64,000 nt of DNA from Embleya scabrispora DSM 41855 (GCF_000372745.1 NZ_KB889563.1:17184-81183); one strand, 5' to 3'. Shown: positions 51,447 to 60,467, counted from the stretch's first letter. The notes: a model not told the origin generated them from the sequence alone. Numbers and translations are program-made.

Positions 51447-51947
51447 ATGACCCGGCGACACGTCGCCGTTCGTCGTCCTCTCGTCGGCTCCGCCGGCTCA
51501 CGCCGCCACCGCCCGAATGCCCCCGCTAGCCGGGGCTTCGGGGGCGGCGGATGGCTCGGGGTGTTGCTCGCGATCGTCCTCGCGCTGCTCGGGGCGGTGG
51601 CTTCCCCCGCGTCCGCGCGCGCGGTCGCCGCACCCGATCCCGACCGCGGCTCGATCTCCGCGCACACCGCCGCCGATCCGGGGCACGTGCGCGACGTCGC
51701 CGACGAGGCGACCCGTGACGTGCGACGCGGCCCGCCGGCACCGTACGCCGCCCGGGAGTCGTCCGACGAGCGGCACCACCTCCACCACCCCCACGACACG
51801 GGGCTCGCCGGCCACGCCGTCGCACTCCTGCCGCCCGCACGGCACCAAACCTCCGCGCTCGCCACCGACGCCAATCCTTCGCTCCCCCGTTTCGCGCTCC
51901 CGCCGGGTCGCGCTCCACCGTCTCCCCGGGCTCCAGACCGTCCCTGA
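51447..51947 (+). CDS. small membrane or secreted protein with His-rich segment
   Basis: 166 residues; ATG at 51447 with GAGGAGGC upstream. A long basic N-terminus precedes a hydrophobic helix (WLGVLLAIVLALLGAVASPASARA) that may act as signal or anchor. The remainder is hydrophilic and His-rich (ERHHLHHPHDTGLAGHAVALL), suggestive of metal binding. Stops 32 bases before the SecDF gene. Family not recognised. Confidence 0.6.
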   Translation: MTRRHVAVRRPLVGSAGSRRHRPNAPASRGFGGGGWLGVLLAIVLALLGAVASPASARAVAAPDPDRGSISAHTAADPGHVRDVADEATRDVRRGPPAPYAARESSDERHHLHHPHDTGLAGHAVALLPPARHQTSALATDANPSLPRFALPPGRAPPSPRAPDRP

Positions 51948-51979
51948 GTCCGATCGCCGCGCGCCGACCACCGGCGGCG

Positions 51980-54334
51980 GTGTATCCGTGGAGACCATCC
52001 TTGCCACGTGCCACCAAGGTGCGGGCGTTGTTCGCCCTCGCCATCCTCGCCATGTCCACCTACATCGCCGCGACCGTGCCGCCGCGCCTCGGCCTCGACC
52101 TGCGCGGCGGCACCCAAATCGTCCTGGAGACCCGCGACTCGCCCACCGCGAAAGCCGACCGCGACGCCACCGATCGAACCCTGGAGGTGCTGCGTCGTCG
52201 CGTCGACGCGCTCGGCGTCGCCGAACCCGACCTGGTCCGCTCGGGTGACCGACGGATCATCGTCGAACTGCCCGGTGTGCAGGAGCCGCGCCGGGCAGCC
52301 GAGGTACTCGGCAGGACCGCACAACTCACCTTTCATCCCGTTCTCGGGGTCGTCGACGCGGCCGGTGCCACGACCTCACCCGACGCCGAGGGACGACAGG
52401 TACTGCCGGACGAGTCCGGCCGGATGCTGAGGTTGGACACGACGCGGATGACCGGAGCCGACGTCGACAAGGCCGAGGCACTCCTGGATCCGGCCGGCGG
52501 CGGTTGGCACGTCACGCTCGACCTGCGCGGTCGGGGCGAACGGGCCTGGGCCCAACTCACCGGGGACGCCGCGTGCGCGCCTCCGGGAGCGCCCGCGCGG
52601 CGCGTGGCGATCGCCCTGGACGGCAAGGTCGTCTCGTCGCCCCAGGTCGACCCGTCGGTGCGCTGCGGCACCGGAATCCTCGGCGGTTCCACCCGCATCA
52701 CCGGCGACTTCGACAAACGCGAGGCCCGCGAGTTGGCGCTGCTGATCAACGGCGGCGCGCTGCCGGTGCCGGTCGAGACGGTCGAACACCGCACCGTGGG
52801 CCCCACGCTGGGCGAGCAGGCCATCGAGGCCGGCACATGGGCGGCGATCATCGGCGCCGCGGCCACCGCACTGTTCATCGCGTGTGCGTATCGCCTGCTC
52901 GGCGTACTCGCCGCAGTGGCCCTGGTGGGCTACGGGCTGATCGCGTACGCCGCCCTGGTCGGCCTGGGCGCCACCCTCACACTGCCCGGACTCGCCGGAT
53001 TCGTGCTGGCCGTCGGCATGGCGATCGACGCCAACGTACTGGTGTTCGAACGAGCCCGTGAGGAATACCTCGCCCGGAGCGCGCCGACCCTGCGTCCGTC
53101 GCTGACCCGGGGCTTTCGCAACGCGTTCGGCGCCGTCGCGGACTCCAACGTCACCACCCTGATCGCCGCCGGCCTGCTGTTCTTCCTGGCCACCGGCCCG
53201 GTACGCGGATTCGGGGTGACGCTGGGCATCGGCGTGCTCGCGTCGATGGTCAGCGCGCTGGTGGTCACCCGGGTCCTGGCCGAGTTCGCCGTGAGCCGGG
53301 CGGCGGTGCGACGCCGGCCCCGGATCAGCGGCATCGCGCACGCGGGCCGAGTGCGCGAGTGGCTGGCCCGACGCGATCCGCACCTCATGCGGTATCGCCG
53401 CCGCATGGTGGCCGTATCCGGCGTGTTCGCGCTGGGCCTGGCGGTGTCCGGCGTGGCGGTACGCGGCGTCGACTTCGGCGTGGAGTTCACCGGTGGCCGG
53501 CTCGTGGAGTATTCGACCACGCAGGCGGTCGATCCGGACCGGGCCCGGGCGGCACTCGCCGACGCCGGATTCCCCAAGGCCGTCGTGCATGCCTCGGGGG
53601 ATCGCGAACTCACCGTACGCACGGGAAAGCCGACCGAGGCCGAGGAGGCGCGGATCACCGCGGCGGTCGTCGAACTCGGCCGCGGAGCGGAGAAGGTGCG
53701 CGACGAGTTCGTCGGTCCGAGCCTCGGGCAGGAGTTGCGGCTCAAGGCCACGATCGCCCTCGGGGTGGCGCTCGCCGCCCAGACGGCGTACCTCGCGGTG
53801 CGGTTCCGCTGGACCTTCGGGGTGGCCGCGGTCGTTGCCATGGCGCACGACGTGCTGATCGTGGTGGGCGCCTTCGCGTGGCTGGGGCGCACCGTCGACG
53901 CGGTGTTCCTGGCCGCGCTGCTCACCGTGATCGGCTACTCGGTCAACGACTCCGTCGTCGTCTTCGACCGGATCCGCGAACTGCGCCGCACACCCGCGCA
54001 GGGCAACCGCTCCCTTGCCCGGATCACCGACACGGCGGTGATCCAGACCCTGCCGCGCACCGTCAACACCGGTTCCGGCGCGTTGTTCGTCCTGGTCGCG
54101 CTGGCGGTGTTGGGCGGCGACTCACTGGCCGACTTCGCGCTGGCATTGCTGATCGGCGTCGTGGTCGGCACCGGCTCCACGGTGAGTGTCGCCGCCCCTG
54201 TCGCGGTCGCGTTGGAGTCGCGTGCGATGCGTCCGCCGCCACGTGCGGCCCGATCCCGAACCTCGTCCGAGCACGACGGCCACGGTGTGCGCCGTCCCGG
54301 CCGCGCGCCCCGCGACAACGGAGCACGCGTCTGA
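51980..54334 (+). CDS. secDF: SecDF fusion, protein-export membrane protein
   Basis: 784 residues, both halves of the Sec accessory pair in one chain. SecD part: LGLDLRGGTQIVLET, the P1 periplasmic domain, GEQAIEAGTWAAIIGAAATA and VLAVGMAIDANVLVFERAREE. SecF part from ~residue 470: VDFGVEFTGGRLVEY, GPSLGQELRLKATIALGV, TVIGYSVNDSVVVFDRIRELRR. Uses proton motive force to help complete translocation. Streptomyces usually carry separate secD and secF in the core plus such a fused paralog; this is presumably the accessory copy. GTG at 51980 is the best start seen. Confidence 0.93.
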   Translation: MYPWRPSLPRATKVRALFALAILAMSTYIAATVPPRLGLDLRGGTQIVLETRDSPTAKADRDATDRTLEVLRRRVDALGVAEPDLVRSGDRRIIVELPGVQEPRRAAEVLGRTAQLTFHPVLGVVDAAGATTSPDAEGRQVLPDESGRMLRLDTTRMTGADVDKAEALLDPAGGGWHVTLDLRGRGERAWAQLTGDAACAPPGAPARRVAIALDGKVVSSPQVDPSVRCGTGILGGSTRITGDFDKREARELALLINGGALPVPVETVEHRTVGPTLGEQAIEAGTWAAIIGAAATALFIACAYRLLGVLAAVALVGYGLIAYAALVGLGATLTLPGLAGFVLAVGMAIDANVLVFERAREEYLARSAPTLRPSLTRGFRNAFGAVADSNVTTLIAAGLLFFLATGPVRGFGVTLGIGVLASMVSALVVTRVLAEFAVSRAAVRRRPRISGIAHAGRVREWLARRDPHLMRYRRRMVAVSGVFALGLAVSGVAVRGVDFGVEFTGGRLVEYSTTQAVDPDRARAALADAGFPKAVVHASGDRELTVRTGKPTEAEEARITAAVVELGRGAEKVRDEFVGPSLGQELRLKATIALGVALAAQTAYLAVRFRWTFGVAAVVAMAHDVLIVVGAFAWLGRTVDAVFLAALLTVIGYSVNDSVVVFDRIRELRRTPAQGNRSLARITDTAVIQTLPRTVNTGSGALFVLVALAVLGGDSLADFALALLIGVVVGTGSTVSVAAPVAVALESRAMRPPPRAARSRTSSEHDGHGVRRPGRAPRDNGARV

Positions 54335-54501
54335 TCGCACCCCCTCCCCCACCGACACGCCGACGGATCCCGCGAACAGGCCCGGACATTGCCGCCGGAC
54401 CGGTTCGCGGCCGACGAGTAGGGTGCCCGCCGCCTTGGAGACCTGCGGGGCGGCGGGCCGACGGGATCGGTGGTACCGACGGCGGTGGACGAAACCGCGG
54501 T

Positions 54502-55120
54502 TCAGCGCGCCGGGAGCGCCCGGCGGAAACTCGTGGTGAGCCAGGACGGCACCGTGATCGCGGTGCCGACGACGACCGCGTGAGCGCCCGCTGTGATGGC
54601 GGCGGCCGCGTCGGCGGGGCGGTGATAGCGGCCCTCGGCGATCACCGGGAGGGACACTTGGGCGGCCACCGCCGCGACCAGGGCCAGGTCCGGGCCCGCG
54701 GTGCGTGCGCGGTCGGCGGTGTGGCCCGCGAGCGTGGTCGCCACCGCGTCCGCGCCGGCGTGCTCCGCGTTCCGGGCCTCGGCCTCGGTGGCCACGTCTG
54801 CCAGGACCAGCGCGCCGGCATCGGGTACCGCGCGCACCGCGTCGGCGAACGTGCCGCCGTCCGGGCGGGCTCGCCGATGGCCGGTCCCGAGGCGACCGCC
54901 TCCACGTGCCCGGGCCGCCCGCAGGCGCAGGACCGGGCGCTCACCGGGCGGGCCACGCTCAGGTGGCCCACCTCGCCCGCCGTTCCGCGCGCGCCGCGCA
55001 CGATGCGGCCGTCAAGGGCGAGGGCGCCGCCGACGCCGGTGCCGACCGATACGTACAGAACCGCGGTGTGGCCGGCCGCCACGTGCTTGCATACAAGAAC
55101 GCCAGTATGCAAGGATATCA
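54502..55120 (-). pseudogene. ROK kinase-NanE epimerase fusion remnant
   Basis: The 5' part on the minus strand is a ROK kinase middle section: AVLYVSVGTGVGGALALDGR, RGTAGEVGHL, and the zinc motif CACGRPGHVEAVASGPAIG. It then joins by deletion, with a frame change near 54860, to the C-terminal half of ManNAc-6-phosphate 2-epimerase (NanE): ADVATEAEARNAEHAGADAV, LPVIAEGRYHRPADAAAAIT, AHAVVVGTAIT. Neither protein is complete. It is what is left of a sialic acid/ManNAc catabolic pair (nanK-nanE). Confidence 0.8.
55086..55113. promoter_or_regulatory. GntR-type operator, first copy
   Basis: CTTGCATAC (55086-55094) and GTATGCAAG (55105-55113) form a perfect 9-base inverted repeat; in core form CTTGCAT-N14-ATGCAAG, identical in geometry to the site at 63247. 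It lies between the nan remnant and the GntR remnant/kinase operon and could still be read by the intact regulator at 62518. Confidence 0.8.
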
Positions 55121-55122
55121 AT

Positions 55123-55505
55123 GTGAAACCAGATCGAACCCTCGCAGTGCAGGCCCTGCGCGCGCCGCCGCTGGAGCAGGAGCGCTGCCGTCGGATTCAC
55201 GATCGAACGGATCCTTCGCCGGCGACGAGGCGCTCCGCAGGGAGTTCTGCGCGCCGAGCGACCACCACCCGGCCCGGCAGGTGATCCACAGCCGCTGAAG
55301 ATGCGCTTCGGCCGGTTGCGTCGGCTCGGCCTGCCAGACCCGAACACCGTGCGGGAACCGATCGGTGAAACACACGGCCATCGTCGACGCGCTGGAGCCC
55401 GGTGACGCCTCGGGCCGCCGGGCGCACATCCGCCGCCATGCCCGCCGCGTCCTGGACCACGGCCCGCAGCAGCGAGCCCAACACCCGGAGTACTTCAGCG
55501 AATGA
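55123..55505 (+). pseudogene. GntR/FCD regulator remnant
   Basis: Pieces in shifting frames match the intact regulator at 62518-63237: SFAGDEALRREFCAP (intact FFAADEALHARIFNI), LKMRFGRLRRLGLPDPNTV (intact PMKMHLDRLRRLSLPDPDTV), and HTAIVDALEPGDASGRRAHI then RRHARRVLDHGP with the ending PEYFSE-stop (intact PGYFTE). The DNA-binding domain is gone. Its stop overlaps the kinase ATG (ATGA), so it once headed this operon. Confidence 0.85.
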
Positions 55506-56521
55506 GCACCGTCTACGACCCCCACGACGCGCCCACGCGCGACCCCGTCGCATACCTGTACCGGAAGGCCCTGCTCCAACCGCCGCAGGTGGTCCCCCTG
55601 TCCGGCGGTGTCTCCGGGGAGACATTGCTCGTGGAGGCCGCGCCTGCGCGCCTGGTGCTCAAGCGGGCGCTGAGCCGGCTGCTGGTGGCGGGAGACTGGA
55701 CGGCCAAGCCCGAACGGGCCATGACCGAGGCCGCCGCACTGGAACTCCTACACGGCCTGACCCCGGAATACACGCCGCAACTGGTTCACGCCGACCGGGA
55801 GCAGCACACGATCGTGATGACCGCCGCGCCGGCCGACTGGCTCCCCTGGAAGACCGTCCTGCTCGGCGAGGAACCCGACCCTACGCACGGCACCGCTGCG
55901 ACGGCGGAGGTGCTCGGCACCGTGCTCGGCACCTGGCAGGACCGCACTTGGGAGGCCCCGCAGGTGGCCGCTCGATTCGACGACTACGAGGCGCTGGATC
56001 AACTGCGCCTGAGCCCCTATCACGGCGCGGTCGCCGCCGCCCACCCCCAGGTCGCCGAGCGCGTCGTCGACCTGTCCGCCGAGCTGCGCAGCCGGCGCGA
56101 CTGCCTGGTCCACGGTGACTTCTCCCCGAAGAACGTCCTGGTCGGTCCGGACGGGCTGATGGTGATCGACTTCGAGGTCGCCCACGCCGGCGCAGCCGTC
56201 TTCGACCTTGCCTTCCTCCAGTGCCACCTCGCCCTGAAGGCGATGCACCTGCCGCACCGGGCGCCGGAGTTCGCCGCCGCCGCGGAGCATTTCCTGCACG
56301 CGCATCGGGCCGTTCTCACCTCCGGGCGGCGGCCACCGGTGGAGCGGACCGGCTGGCACACCGCCTGCCTGCTGCTCGCCCGGGTCGATGGCCTGTCGCC
56401 CGCCGGATACCTCCGCCCGGCGACCGCCGCAGCGGTACGAGCCCTGGCCCTCGACCTGCTCCGGGCGGACGACCCGGCGATCGAGGAGGTCTGGGCGAAG
56501 ATCATGGAGAGCGCATGCTGA
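55502..56521 (+). CDS. APH-family phosphotransferase (small-molecule kinase)
   Basis: 339 residues, aminoglycoside phosphotransferase/choline kinase fold. N-lobe LSGGVSGETLLVEAAPARLVLKRAL (Gly loop and Lys), catalytic loop CLVHGDFSPKNVLV (HGDxxxxN), metal motif LMVIDFEVAHAGAAVFDLAF. Resembles methylthioribose-kinase-like enzymes more than antibiotic kinases. It opens a coupled operon with enolase-like, SDR, FAH and mannonate dehydratase genes, so it probably phosphorylates a sugar or sugar acid. Stop overlaps the enolase-like start. Confidence 0.88.
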   Translation: MSTVYDPHDAPTRDPVAYLYRKALLQPPQVVPLSGGVSGETLLVEAAPARLVLKRALSRLLVAGDWTAKPERAMTEAAALELLHGLTPEYTPQLVHADREQHTIVMTAAPADWLPWKTVLLGEEPDPTHGTAATAEVLGTVLGTWQDRTWEAPQVAARFDDYEALDQLRLSPYHGAVAAAHPQVAERVVDLSAELRSRRDCLVHGDFSPKNVLVGPDGLMVIDFEVAHAGAAVFDLAFLQCHLALKAMHLPHRAPEFAAAAEHFLHAHRAVLTSGRRPPVERTGWHTACLLLARVDGLSPAGYLRPATAAAVRALALDLLRADDPAIEEVWAKIMESAC

Positions 56522-57798
56522 TCACGAAAGTGGACTCCTGGGAGGCCCTCGACTCTCGGGGGCGGCCCACGGTCGCCGCACGAGTCGCCCTGGAGGGCGG
56601 TGCCCAGGGCATCGCCCTGGTGCCCTCCGGCGCCTCGGCAGGCTCCCACGAGGCACTGGAATTGCGGGACGGTGGCAGCCGATACGGTGGACGCGGCGTC
56701 CGCACGGCCGTCGGCCACGTCACCGACACGCTCGCGCCGCTGGTTACAGGTCTGACACCCGCCCAGGTGGACGCGGCACTGCGTGCGGCCGATCGCTCCC
56801 CCTCCTTCGCCGTCGTGGGGGCCAACGCCGTCCTGTCCGTATCCCTCGCCGCCCAGCGCGCCGCCGCTGCCGCCCACGGCACCTCGCTCGCCCGCTATTT
56901 GGCCGCCGACGCCGGGCCCCTGCTGCTGCCCATGCCCATGGTCAACATCCTCTCCGGCGGAGCCCACGCCGGCCGGATGCTCGACGTCCAGGACTTCCTG
57001 GTCGTCCCGGTGGGTGCGACGAGCTTTGCCCAGGCCGTCGAATGGGCGGTCGCGGTCCGCGAAGCGGCCACCCGGCTGGCGCTGGCGGCCGGCCACGCCC
57101 AAGCGGTGCTCGTGGCCGACGAGGGCGGGCTGGGCCTTCCTCTGGCAACCAACCGTGCCGCGCTCGACCTGCTCACCGAGGCGATCCGAGCGGCCGGTTT
57201 CGCGCCCGGAACGGACATCGCGATCGCGATCGACGTGGCCGCCACGCAGTTCTTCCACGACGGCCGCTACCGATTGGCCCGCGAGCAGCGGGAATTGACG
57301 GCGACAGGTTTGATCGCCGAGATCGCCCGGTGGTGCGACCACTACCCGGTGGTCTCGGTCGAGGACGCCCTTGCCGAGGACGACTGGGAGGGCTGGCAGG
57401 AAGCCACCGCCGTACTCGGCGAGCGCGTCGAGCTTGTCGGCGACGACCTGTTCGTCACCTCCGCCGAGCGGCTGCAGCGCGGCATCACCGACGGCATCGC
57501 CAACTCCGTGCTGGTCAAGGTGAACCAGAACGGGCTGGTCGGCAGTTCCCGCTCGGTCGTGGAACTGGCCCGCACCGCGGGATACCGGACCGTGGTCTCC
57601 GCCCGCTCCGGAGAGACCGAGGACAGCTGGCTCGCCGATCTCGCCGTCGGCTGGCGTGCCGGGCAGATCAAGGTCGGCTCGACCCACCGGTCCGAGCGCA
57701 CCGCCAAGTGGAACCGCCTGCTGGAACTGGAAGCAACCGAGGACACCGTCTTCGCCGGCCCGTGGCCGGACGGACGACCGAGGAAGGACGCAGCATGA
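56515..57798 (+). CDS. enolase-like protein with altered active site
   Basis: 427 residues, full-length enolase superfamily fold of the glycolytic subgroup. Retained: SGASAGSHEALELRDG loop, His151 (SGGAHAG), DEGG at 202, metal Asp240 (AIDVAATQFF), Glu283 (SVEDALAEDDWEGW), Asp310 (VGDDLFVT), Lys335 (KVNQNGL), Lys386 (GQIKVGS). Changed: Glu168 (yeast numbering) is Asp160 (VQDFLVVP), and His373 of SHRSGETED is Ala363 (SARSGETED). Hence it is unlikely to be a normal phosphopyruvate hydratase. Coupled to a kinase, it may dehydrate another 2-phospho acid, or be a CPEP-synthase-like enzyme. Confidence 0.9.
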   Translation: MLITKVDSWEALDSRGRPTVAARVALEGGAQGIALVPSGASAGSHEALELRDGGSRYGGRGVRTAVGHVTDTLAPLVTGLTPAQVDAALRAADRSPSFAVVGANAVLSVSLAAQRAAAAAHGTSLARYLAADAGPLLLPMPMVNILSGGAHAGRMLDVQDFLVVPVGATSFAQAVEWAVAVREAATRLALAAGHAQAVLVADEGGLGLPLATNRAALDLLTEAIRAAGFAPGTDIAIAIDVAATQFFHDGRYRLAREQRELTATGLIAEIARWCDHYPVVSVEDALAEDDWEGWQEATAVLGERVELVGDDLFVTSAERLQRGITDGIANSVLVKVNQNGLVGSSRSVVELARTAGYRTVVSARSGETEDSWLADLAVGWRAGQIKVGSTHRSERTAKWNRLLELEATEDTVFAGPWPDGRPRKDAA

Positions 57799-58532
57799 GC
57801 ACGCGATTCGACGGACGCACCGTTGTCGTCACCGGGGCCGGCTCCGGTATCGGCCGCGAGATGGCTCGCCGGTTCCACGCCGAAGGCGCCCGCGTCTACG
57901 CTGCCGACCTCGCCCCCGGCGATGTTCCGGAGGGCACCACGCCACTGCGCGTCGACGTCACCGACGCCGATTCGGTCTCGGCCGCCCTGGCAGCGGCCGT
58001 GCACGAGACCGGTCGGATCGACGTGCTCTGCAATAACGCCGGTGCGTCCTCCACCACCGACCCGGTCGCCTGTTCGGTCGAGGAGTGGGACCGGGTCTTC
58101 GCGGTCAACGCCCGCGGCGTCTTCCTCGGCACCAGATTCGCGCTGCCCACCATGCTGGCGCAGCGCTACGGGGTCATCGTCAACACCGCGTCGGTCGCCG
58201 GACTCGTCGGACTCAAGGACCGCGCCGCCTACTGCGCCAGCAAGGGCGCGGTCATCGCTTTCACCAGGCAGGTCGCCGTGCAGTACGCGGGCACCGGCGT
58301 GCGCTGCAACTCGATCTGTCCCGGCACCGTCGACTCGCCCTGGGTCGGGCGCCTGGTGGCCGCTGCCGACGACCCGGAGCAGGCCCTGGCGGGCCTGGTC
58401 GCCCGTCAGCCCATGGGGCGCCTGGGACGACCCGACGAGATCGCCGAGGCCGCCCTCTACCTGGCGTCCGACGCCGCGGCGTTCATCACCGGCACCGAAC
58501 TCGTGCTGGACGGTGGCCTGCTGGCCGGCTGA
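57795..58532 (+). CDS. SDR family dehydrogenase
   Basis: 245 residues, classical short-chain dehydrogenase. Cofactor loop VVVTGAGSGIGREMA, NNAGA, catalytic Ser in NTASVAGLVG, YCASKGAV (Tyr-x3-Lys), and C-terminal ITGTELVLDGGLLAG. An Asp at the end of strand 2 (VYAADLAP) predicts NAD preference. In non-phosphorylative fucose/rhamnose-type pathways an SDR of this kind oxidises a 2-keto-3-deoxy acid before an FAH-type hydrolase cleaves it; the next gene is such a hydrolase. ATGA overlap with the enolase-like gene. Confidence 0.92.
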   Translation: MSTRFDGRTVVVTGAGSGIGREMARRFHAEGARVYAADLAPGDVPEGTTPLRVDVTDADSVSAALAAAVHETGRIDVLCNNAGASSTTDPVACSVEEWDRVFAVNARGVFLGTRFALPTMLAQRYGVIVNTASVAGLVGLKDRAAYCASKGAVIAFTRQVAVQYAGTGVRCNSICPGTVDSPWVGRLVAAADDPEQALAGLVARQPMGRLGRPDEIAEAALYLASDAAAFITGTELVLDGGLLAG

Positions 58533-58587
58533 CCGTGCTCGCCCGCAATCCCCACCGCACCGCCAAACCCCGTACAAGGAGCTTCAC

Positions 58588-59436
58588 ATGCGATTGATGC
58601 GCGTCGGCGCCCCCGGCTCCGAGATACCCGTCGTCCTCGCCCCGGACGGTGAGTACCTCGACCTGCGCCGGCTGACCCCCGACATCGACGGCGCCTTCCT
58701 GGCCGGCGACGGCCCGGCCCGGGTCCGCGCGGCGATCGCCGCGGGCACCCTTCCGCCCGTCCGGGCCGGGATGCGCGTCGGCGCTCCCATTGCCCGACCG
58801 GGTGTGGTGCTGTGCATCGGCATGAACTACGCCGCGCACGCCGCCGAGACCGGATCCGCTCCGCCGCCGCACCCGGTCATGTTCTACAAGGCACCCAACA
58901 CCGTAGTCGGCCCCTACGACGAGATTTTGTTGCCCCGCGGATCGAGCAGGACGGACTGGGAGGTCGAACTCGCCGTCGTCATCGGCCGCCGAGCCCGCTA
59001 CCTGGACTCACCCGAGCAGGCCCTCGACCACATCGCCGGCTACGCCGTCTCCAACGACCTGTCCGAACGCGAGTTCCAGCTGGAGACCAGCGGGGGCCAG
59101 TGGTCCAAGGGCAAGAGCTGCGAGAGCTTCAACCCGCTCGGCCCCTGGCTCGTCACGCCCGACGAGGTGCCCGACCCCCAGGCCCTGGGGCTGCGCTCCC
59201 GGGTCAACGGCGAACCTCGGCAGGACTCCACGACCGCCGACATGATCTTCGGCGTCGCCACCTTGATCCACCAGCTCAGTCAGGTCACCGTGCTCGAACC
59301 CGGCGACCTCGTCAACACCGGCACCCCGGAGGGCGTGGCGGCCTCCGGCCGGTTCCCCTACCTCAGCGAAGGCGATGTCGTCGAGGTCGAGATCGATGGC
59401 CTCGGCCGACAGAGCCAGAAGGCGGTGCGGGCGTGA
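58588..59436 (+). CDS. fumarylacetoacetate hydrolase family protein
   Basis: 282 residues. N-terminal accessory domain, then the FAH catalytic domain: PGVVLCIGMNYAAHAAETGS, PVMFYKAPNTVVGPYDEI, metal ligands in DWEVELAVVIGRRARY (E-x-E) and GYAVSNDLSEREFQ (Asp), TTADMIFGVATLIHQLS, and GDLVNTGTPEGVA. The sequence fits the 2,4-diketo-3-deoxy-L-fuconate hydrolase/ureidoglycolate-lyase-like branch. It would cleave the 2,4-diketo acid made by the upstream SDR. Starts 56 bases after the SDR stop with AAGGAG. Confidence 0.92.
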   Translation: MRLMRVGAPGSEIPVVLAPDGEYLDLRRLTPDIDGAFLAGDGPARVRAAIAAGTLPPVRAGMRVGAPIARPGVVLCIGMNYAAHAAETGSAPPPHPVMFYKAPNTVVGPYDEILLPRGSSRTDWEVELAVVIGRRARYLDSPEQALDHIAGYAVSNDLSEREFQLETSGGQWSKGKSCESFNPLGPWLVTPDEVPDPQALGLRSRVNGEPRQDSTTADMIFGVATLIHQLSQVTVLEPGDLVNTGTPEGVAASGRFPYLSEGDVVEVEIDGLGRQSQKAVRA

Positions 59437-60467
59437 CGATCCGGCTCTCCCTGGGTCACATCGACGTCTACGACGACCGAACGGCCACCTTCGCCCGCCA
59501 ACTCGGTCTGACCAGCGTGCAGTTCCACACCCCGAACCTGCTCCCGGGCGAGCAGGGGTTCTGGAGCCCGGAGGAGCTGCGGGCGTTGCGCGAACGCTGT
59601 GACGGCGATGGTTTGACCATCGAGGGGCTGGAGAACATCCCCTTCGCCCATTTTTGGAAGATCCAGCGCGGGCTCCCCGGTCGCGACGAGCAGATCGACA
59701 ATTACCGCAGAACCATCCGCAACATGGCGGCGGTCGGTATCGATCTGCTCGGCTACAACTGGCTCCCCACCTACGTCTGGCGCACCGACATGGGGGCCGT
59801 CGGCCGGGGTGGCGCCAGGGTGACCGCCTTCGACCTCGCCGATGTGGGCGCCGGAAATGCCCTCGCGTTGTACCGGCTCTCGCCGGCAGCACCGCTCGAA
59901 GAGCCCCTTACGACCGAGCAGATGTGGGCCAATCATCAGTACTTCCTCGACGCGGTCCTACCCGTCGCCGAAGAGGTGGGCGTGCGCCTCGCACTGCACC
60001 CCGACGACCCGCCGATCGACGTGCCCCTCGGCGGCGCCGCCCGGATCTTCACCTCGCCCGGCTCCCTCGCGGCCGCCCGCGCGCAGGCCAAGGAGAGCCC
60101 CGCGTGGGGCGTGAACTTCTGCCTCGGCACGGTGTCCGAGATGGGTGGCGAGGATGCGGTCAACGAGGTGATCGATACCCTCGGGCCCGTCGGGGCGATC
60201 TTCTACGCCCATTTCCGCGACGTCCAGGGCACGGTCCCCGCCTTCCGTGAATGCTTCCTCGGCGAGGGCAACTACCACCCGGCCCGGGTGATCCGCCGCC
60301 TCCACGACGTGGGCTTCGACGGCTTCCTGATCGACGACCACGTGCCGGCCGTGATCGGTGACCGCGACACCTGGATGGACATCTCCTCCGAGGCATACTG
60401 CAGTCGCGGGCGTGCCCATGCCATCGGCTACCTCCAGGGTGTCCTCAACGCGCTTGACCTCGGCTGA
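59433..60467 (+). CDS. mannonate dehydratase-like sugar acid dehydratase (UxuA family)
   Basis: 344 residues, TIM-barrel sugar-acid dehydratase. Metal/substrate motifs: VQFHTPNLLPGEQGFWSPEE, RLALHPDDPPIDVPLGG (His-Asp-Asp), GVNFCLGTVSEMGG (Cys), YAHFRDVQGTVPAFRECF (His-Arg), and DGFLIDDHVP. Dehydrates a D-mannonate-type acid to a 2-keto-3-deoxy acid, the substrate class expected for the SDR and FAH enzymes encoded upstream. GTG start overlaps the FAH stop (GTGA). A paralog of near-identical design lies at 61417-62454 on the opposite strand. Confidence 0.93.
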   Translation: MTIRLSLGHIDVYDDRTATFARQLGLTSVQFHTPNLLPGEQGFWSPEELRALRERCDGDGLTIEGLENIPFAHFWKIQRGLPGRDEQIDNYRRTIRNMAAVGIDLLGYNWLPTYVWRTDMGAVGRGGARVTAFDLADVGAGNALALYRLSPAAPLEEPLTTEQMWANHQYFLDAVLPVAEEVGVRLALHPDDPPIDVPLGGAARIFTSPGSLAAARAQAKESPAWGVNFCLGTVSEMGGEDAVNEVIDTLGPVGAIFYAHFRDVQGTVPAFRECFLGEGNYHPARVIRRLHDVGFDGFLIDDHVPAVIGDRDTWMDISSEAYCSRGRAHAIGYLQGVLNALDLG

